Source of the DNA: UBA4416 sp040376995
Lineage (GTDB): Bacteria; Bacteroidota; Bacteroidia; B-17B0; Aurantibacillaceae
Direction of reading: 5' to 3'
Length of the DNA: 24,805 bases
NCBI GenBank assembly: GCA_040376995.1
Contig: JBEIPP010000026.1
Span: 1-24,805, forward strand
Position 1 is the stretch's first letter. Each line of letters opens with the position of its first letter. Below the pieces are notes generated by a model. That model had not been told where the DNA came from and did not search any database. It worked only from the letters and a program-made list of their open reading frames with translations. Made by a program: the position numbers and the translations under genes. Of the stretch, positions 22,901 through 24,805 are shown one piece after another.

Positions 22901-23317
22901 TTAATGCTGGTTTCTATTAATCTCATAATTAAAAACTCTTAATTTATTGTCATAATAGACTTTTGCAGTGTATGCAGTTAAACTATTCTCGAAGCAATCA
23001 AACTCTTTTAAGTAAACCTCAAATTCAAAATAAAAATCATCTTTTTTACTAGTGTATGTAGAAAACGAAACTCTTTTGGAAAGAAATCCATCTTTTGATA
23101 TTATCAAAACATAATCGTTATTTAATTCTAATTCAATTTTTATTTTCTTATCAGATCTACGATAAATCACTTTATTGTTAGACTGCAATATGTATTCAAC
23201 CTGAATAGATTTTTTCTCGACATCCTTAAAAAAACCTTTGATAAGTAAAGACTGAGAAAAAGAAGACTATGTTAAAACAATAAATAAAATTATTAAAACG
23301 ATGCAATTTTTTTTCAT
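22901..23317 (-). pseudogene. Secreted-protein gene interrupted by an in-frame TAG in its signal peptide
   Basis: From ATG 23317 the frame reads MKKNCIVLIILFIVLT, then TAG (23267-23269), then SSFSQSLLIKGFFKDVEKK, and continues open to 22901, 138 sense positions in all. The first 16 residues plus SSFSQ form a classic Bacteroidota signal peptide split by the stop; TAG most likely replaces CAG (Gln). The mature part includes NNDYVLIISKDGFLSKRVSF and YTAKVYYDNKLRVFNYE, resembling small periplasmic or OmpA-associated beta-rich domains whose function I cannot name. A downstream ATG at 23188 would give 95 residues without a signal peptide. It is probably a recent pseudogene, unless the base is a sequencing error or the TAG is read through. 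Confidence 0.75.
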
Positions 23318-23470
23318 GATAAATATTTTTACTTAAACAAATCATTTAACATGCCAGTTAAAAAAATCAATAAAATCAACGCTTTATAATGAACTAAACT
23401 AAAACAAATTCCACTCAATGGAATTTATTTCCAATAAATTCTATTATAACCATAAACATAATTCATAAAA

Positions 23471-23765
23471 AAAGAGGCTGTATCAAAAATCAATTTTTTT
23501 CAGTTCGAGCGCAATGTCATTAAGTTAAGACTATAGTGTGCATTAACATGACGCTCCTATGGAGCTAGAATTACGCTATTATATGTTATTATAAACAAAA
23601 TACTCTTAACGGAACATCGTTAAAGCCTCAGAGAGGCTATATGGTTATAATAATACCGATACCCAAAGATGGTAAAGCTCCGTAGGAGCGATATGTTTTC
23701 TTAAATAATGACATTGTACTCGATGTGACAAAATGCCAAGAGGCTGCCCTTGAGACAGCCTCTTT
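23471..23765. mobile_element. MITE-like repeat element with long imperfect inverted ends
   Basis: The left end begins AAAGAGGCTGTATCAA; the right end, reverse-complemented, begins AAAGAGGCTGTCTCAA. The similarity continues inward: CGAGCGCAATGTCATTAAGT against CGAGTACAATGTCATTATTT, and CGCTCCTATGGAGCT against CGCTCCTACGGAGCT, giving imperfect inverted repeats of roughly 100 nt. The right end also holds a nested 9-bp hairpin (AAGAGGCTG/CAGCCTCTT). The middle carries further palindromes such as AGCCTCAGAGAGGCT. There is no ORF. It looks like a non-autonomous element or composite repeat. No target-site duplication is obvious. Confidence 0.6.
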
Positions 23766-23786
23766 AAAAAGGTGACAAGAATAAAA

Positions 23787-24122
23787 CTATTTATAGTCAT
23801 TTTGCATTTGCTTGGTAGCCATTTTTAATTCTTGATTAGTATAATTAATTATTTGAATTAAGTCATTACTAATTTCAGAAGCTTGCTCAATATCTCTGAT
23901 GCTTTGCATAATCGAGTTAATATTTAACAAATCAACAGAAGGCTTAATATAATGTGCCAATTTATTTACTTGATTTAAATTGTTTTCTTTTATTGCCATA
24001 TTCATTTTTATAAAATAATCCTCAGTTGAAATAATAAAGACTTGAATCATTTTTTCAACAAAAGTAGTATTACCATAATTCAACAATTTATCAATATTAT
24101 AATATTTAAGATTCTCTGACAT
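23787..24122 (-). CDS. HPt (histidine phosphotransfer) domain protein
   Basis: A 111-residue all-helical protein carrying only an HPt domain, which relays phosphoryl groups between receiver domains. His57 in NKLAHYIKPSVDLLNI is the expected phosphorylation site, matching the family pattern AHxLKxxxxxLG, with Pro in place of the usual Gly/Ser at one site. The preceding helix (ENNLNQVNKLAH) and the following one (SIMQSIRDIEQASE) have the right spacing. It lies 10 nt after the receiver gene and is co-transcribed with it. No histidine kinase is encoded in the window, so the partner lies elsewhere. Confidence 0.8.
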   Translation of the reverse strand: MSENLKYYNIDKLLNYGNTTFVEKMIQVFIISTEDYFIKMNMAIKENNLNQVNKLAHYIKPSVDLLNINSIMQSIRDIEQASEISNDLIQIINYTNQELKMATKQMQNDYK

Positions 24123-24132
24123 AATTTAAAAA

Positions 24133-24546
24133 TTAATGAATCATTTTCATTCTTCTATTTAACAAGCAAACAATATCCTGACTCACATTTGGACTTTTTA
24201 CAATAAAATCTAAATTTCTATAGCGCTTATATTCTTCAAGTAACGCAGCATTAGACTCTCCAGAAATCAAAACGATGTATTGATCAGGATAAGTATTCTC
24301 AATTTCACTAATAACTGAATGAGCAGTTATTCTGTTAGAATTTTCAATTCCCAAATTAAAATCCAAAATAATTACATCAGGTTTTTTACCTAAATTATTA
24401 AACATATCATTTTTTGTTGAAAATGTTTGTGTTTGAATATATGAAGAATAATTAAAAATAATTTCCTTCATATATTCTAAATAAAATTGATCGTCGTCTA
24501 AAATATATACAGACGGAACTTTTTGCGTAGGATTAGAAGTTATCAT
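24133..24546 (-). CDS. Stand-alone receiver-domain response regulator (CheY-like)
   Basis: A 137-residue protein that is a single REC domain with no output domain. The acidic pocket is Asp17-Asp19 (LDDDQ), the phosphoacceptor Asp62 (IILDFNLG), the switch Ser95 in VLISGES, and Lys117 in FIVKSPN. All are in canonical positions. It probably acts by protein-protein contact, and with the HPt protein 10 nt downstream forms a two-part phosphorelay module. The start ATG at 24546 is preceded by an A/T-rich stretch. Confidence 0.88.
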   Translation of the reverse strand: MITSNPTQKVPSVYILDDDQFYLEYMKEIIFNYSSYIQTQTFSTKNDMFNNLGKKPDVIILDFNLGIENSNRITAHSVISEIENTYPDQYIVLISGESNAALLEEYKRYRNLDFIVKSPNVSQDIVCLLNRRMKMIH

Positions 24547-24805
24547 AATTATATTTTTTTGGGGTTAGTATTAATTTCACATTTAATAATACAAGACTAC
24601 TGCCAAAAATTACTTTACTAGTAAATACTGATAAAAATCTAAAATAAATTAATAATACAGTCTATTTTTTGGAAAATATTCTATTTAAAGGAAAAATAAA
24701 ATCAATACCTAATTAAATTAAAATAATAAATGATTCTAAAAATCCCTATAAATAGGATAGAACTCAAAATTCAAAAATTTATGGAATAGAAATTAATAAG
24801 TATTG
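24547..24805. other. Upstream region of the receiver gene, no gene seen
   Basis: About 260 nt of A/T-rich sequence to the window edge. A TAATTTTTG sequence near 24605 on the minus strand is one base too long for the -7 consensus. No ORF, RNA gene or repeat is recognised. Confidence 0.4.

Noticed and set aside
23471..23765. CRISPR array or tRNA-like structure in the palindrome-rich region
   Set aside because: There are no regularly spaced direct repeats and no cloverleaf; the similarity is between inverted ends.

Overview
The window comes from a low-GC member of the Bacteroidota. Evidence: an RHS core fragment of Bacteroidota type, a SusC/FecA-style TonB receptor with an N-terminal carboxypeptidase-regulatory-like domain, a DUF2490 protein, A-rich translation starts without Shine-Dalgarno sequences, and -7 elements of the form TAnnTTTG with an upstream TTTG. 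The order or genus cannot be fixed from the sequence.

Layout. 1-322 (minus): debris in which the 5' end of a probable hotdog thioesterase gene is joined to an RHS core fragment. 389-12400 (minus): a long sulfate assimilation and siroheme operon, read in the order aldo/keto reductase, sulfite reductase, SUMT (cobA), DUF2490 protein, siroheme synthase-TauE fusion, ferredoxin-NADP reductase, OsmC protein, MetZ-type sulfhydrylase, APS reductase (cysH), cysD, cysN. 12401-12957: a divergent control region. 12958-16126 (plus): a TonB-dependent receptor and an Rrf2-type regulator. 16174-21232 (minus): a methionine operon read as SAM-I riboswitch, leader ORF, terminator, small ORF, metY, metX, hom, 1-Cys peroxiredoxin. 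21680-24546 (minus): a glycosyltransferase, a broken secreted-protein gene, a roughly 295-bp repeat element without a gene, and an HPt plus stand-alone receiver pair.

How the genes work together. CysDN activates sulfate to APS, the [4Fe-4S]-type CysH reduces APS to sulfite, and the sulfite reductase reduces sulfite to sulfide. Siroheme for that enzyme comes from CobA and the CysG-like half of the fusion, and electrons may come through the ferredoxin-NADP reductase. Sulfide is then captured by MetZ/MetY-type sulfhydrylases on activated homoserine, which Hom and MetX supply.

Main discovery. Three short, previously unlisted ORFs precede the three sulfur transcription units, and all three carry Cys codons near their 3' ends. 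(1) A 25-codon ORF at 12499-12576, ending MMMCCCGGCCC, starts just after a good promoter and precedes the sulfate operon. (2) A 39-codon ORF at 20971-21090, ending MMACMCCFCNMC, begins 14 nt after a SAM-I riboswitch and is followed by a hairpin and an intrinsic terminator ahead of the met operon. (3) A 33-codon ORF at 12803-12904 with a Cys-Cys pair precedes the TonB receptor. The first two look like ribosome-mediated attenuators that sense cysteine and methionine supply. In the met operon the attenuator is stacked on a SAM riboswitch, so one transcript would read both SAM and Cys/Met tRNA charging. The regulatory mechanism is inferred; the ORFs, hairpins and riboswitch motifs are visible in the sequence.
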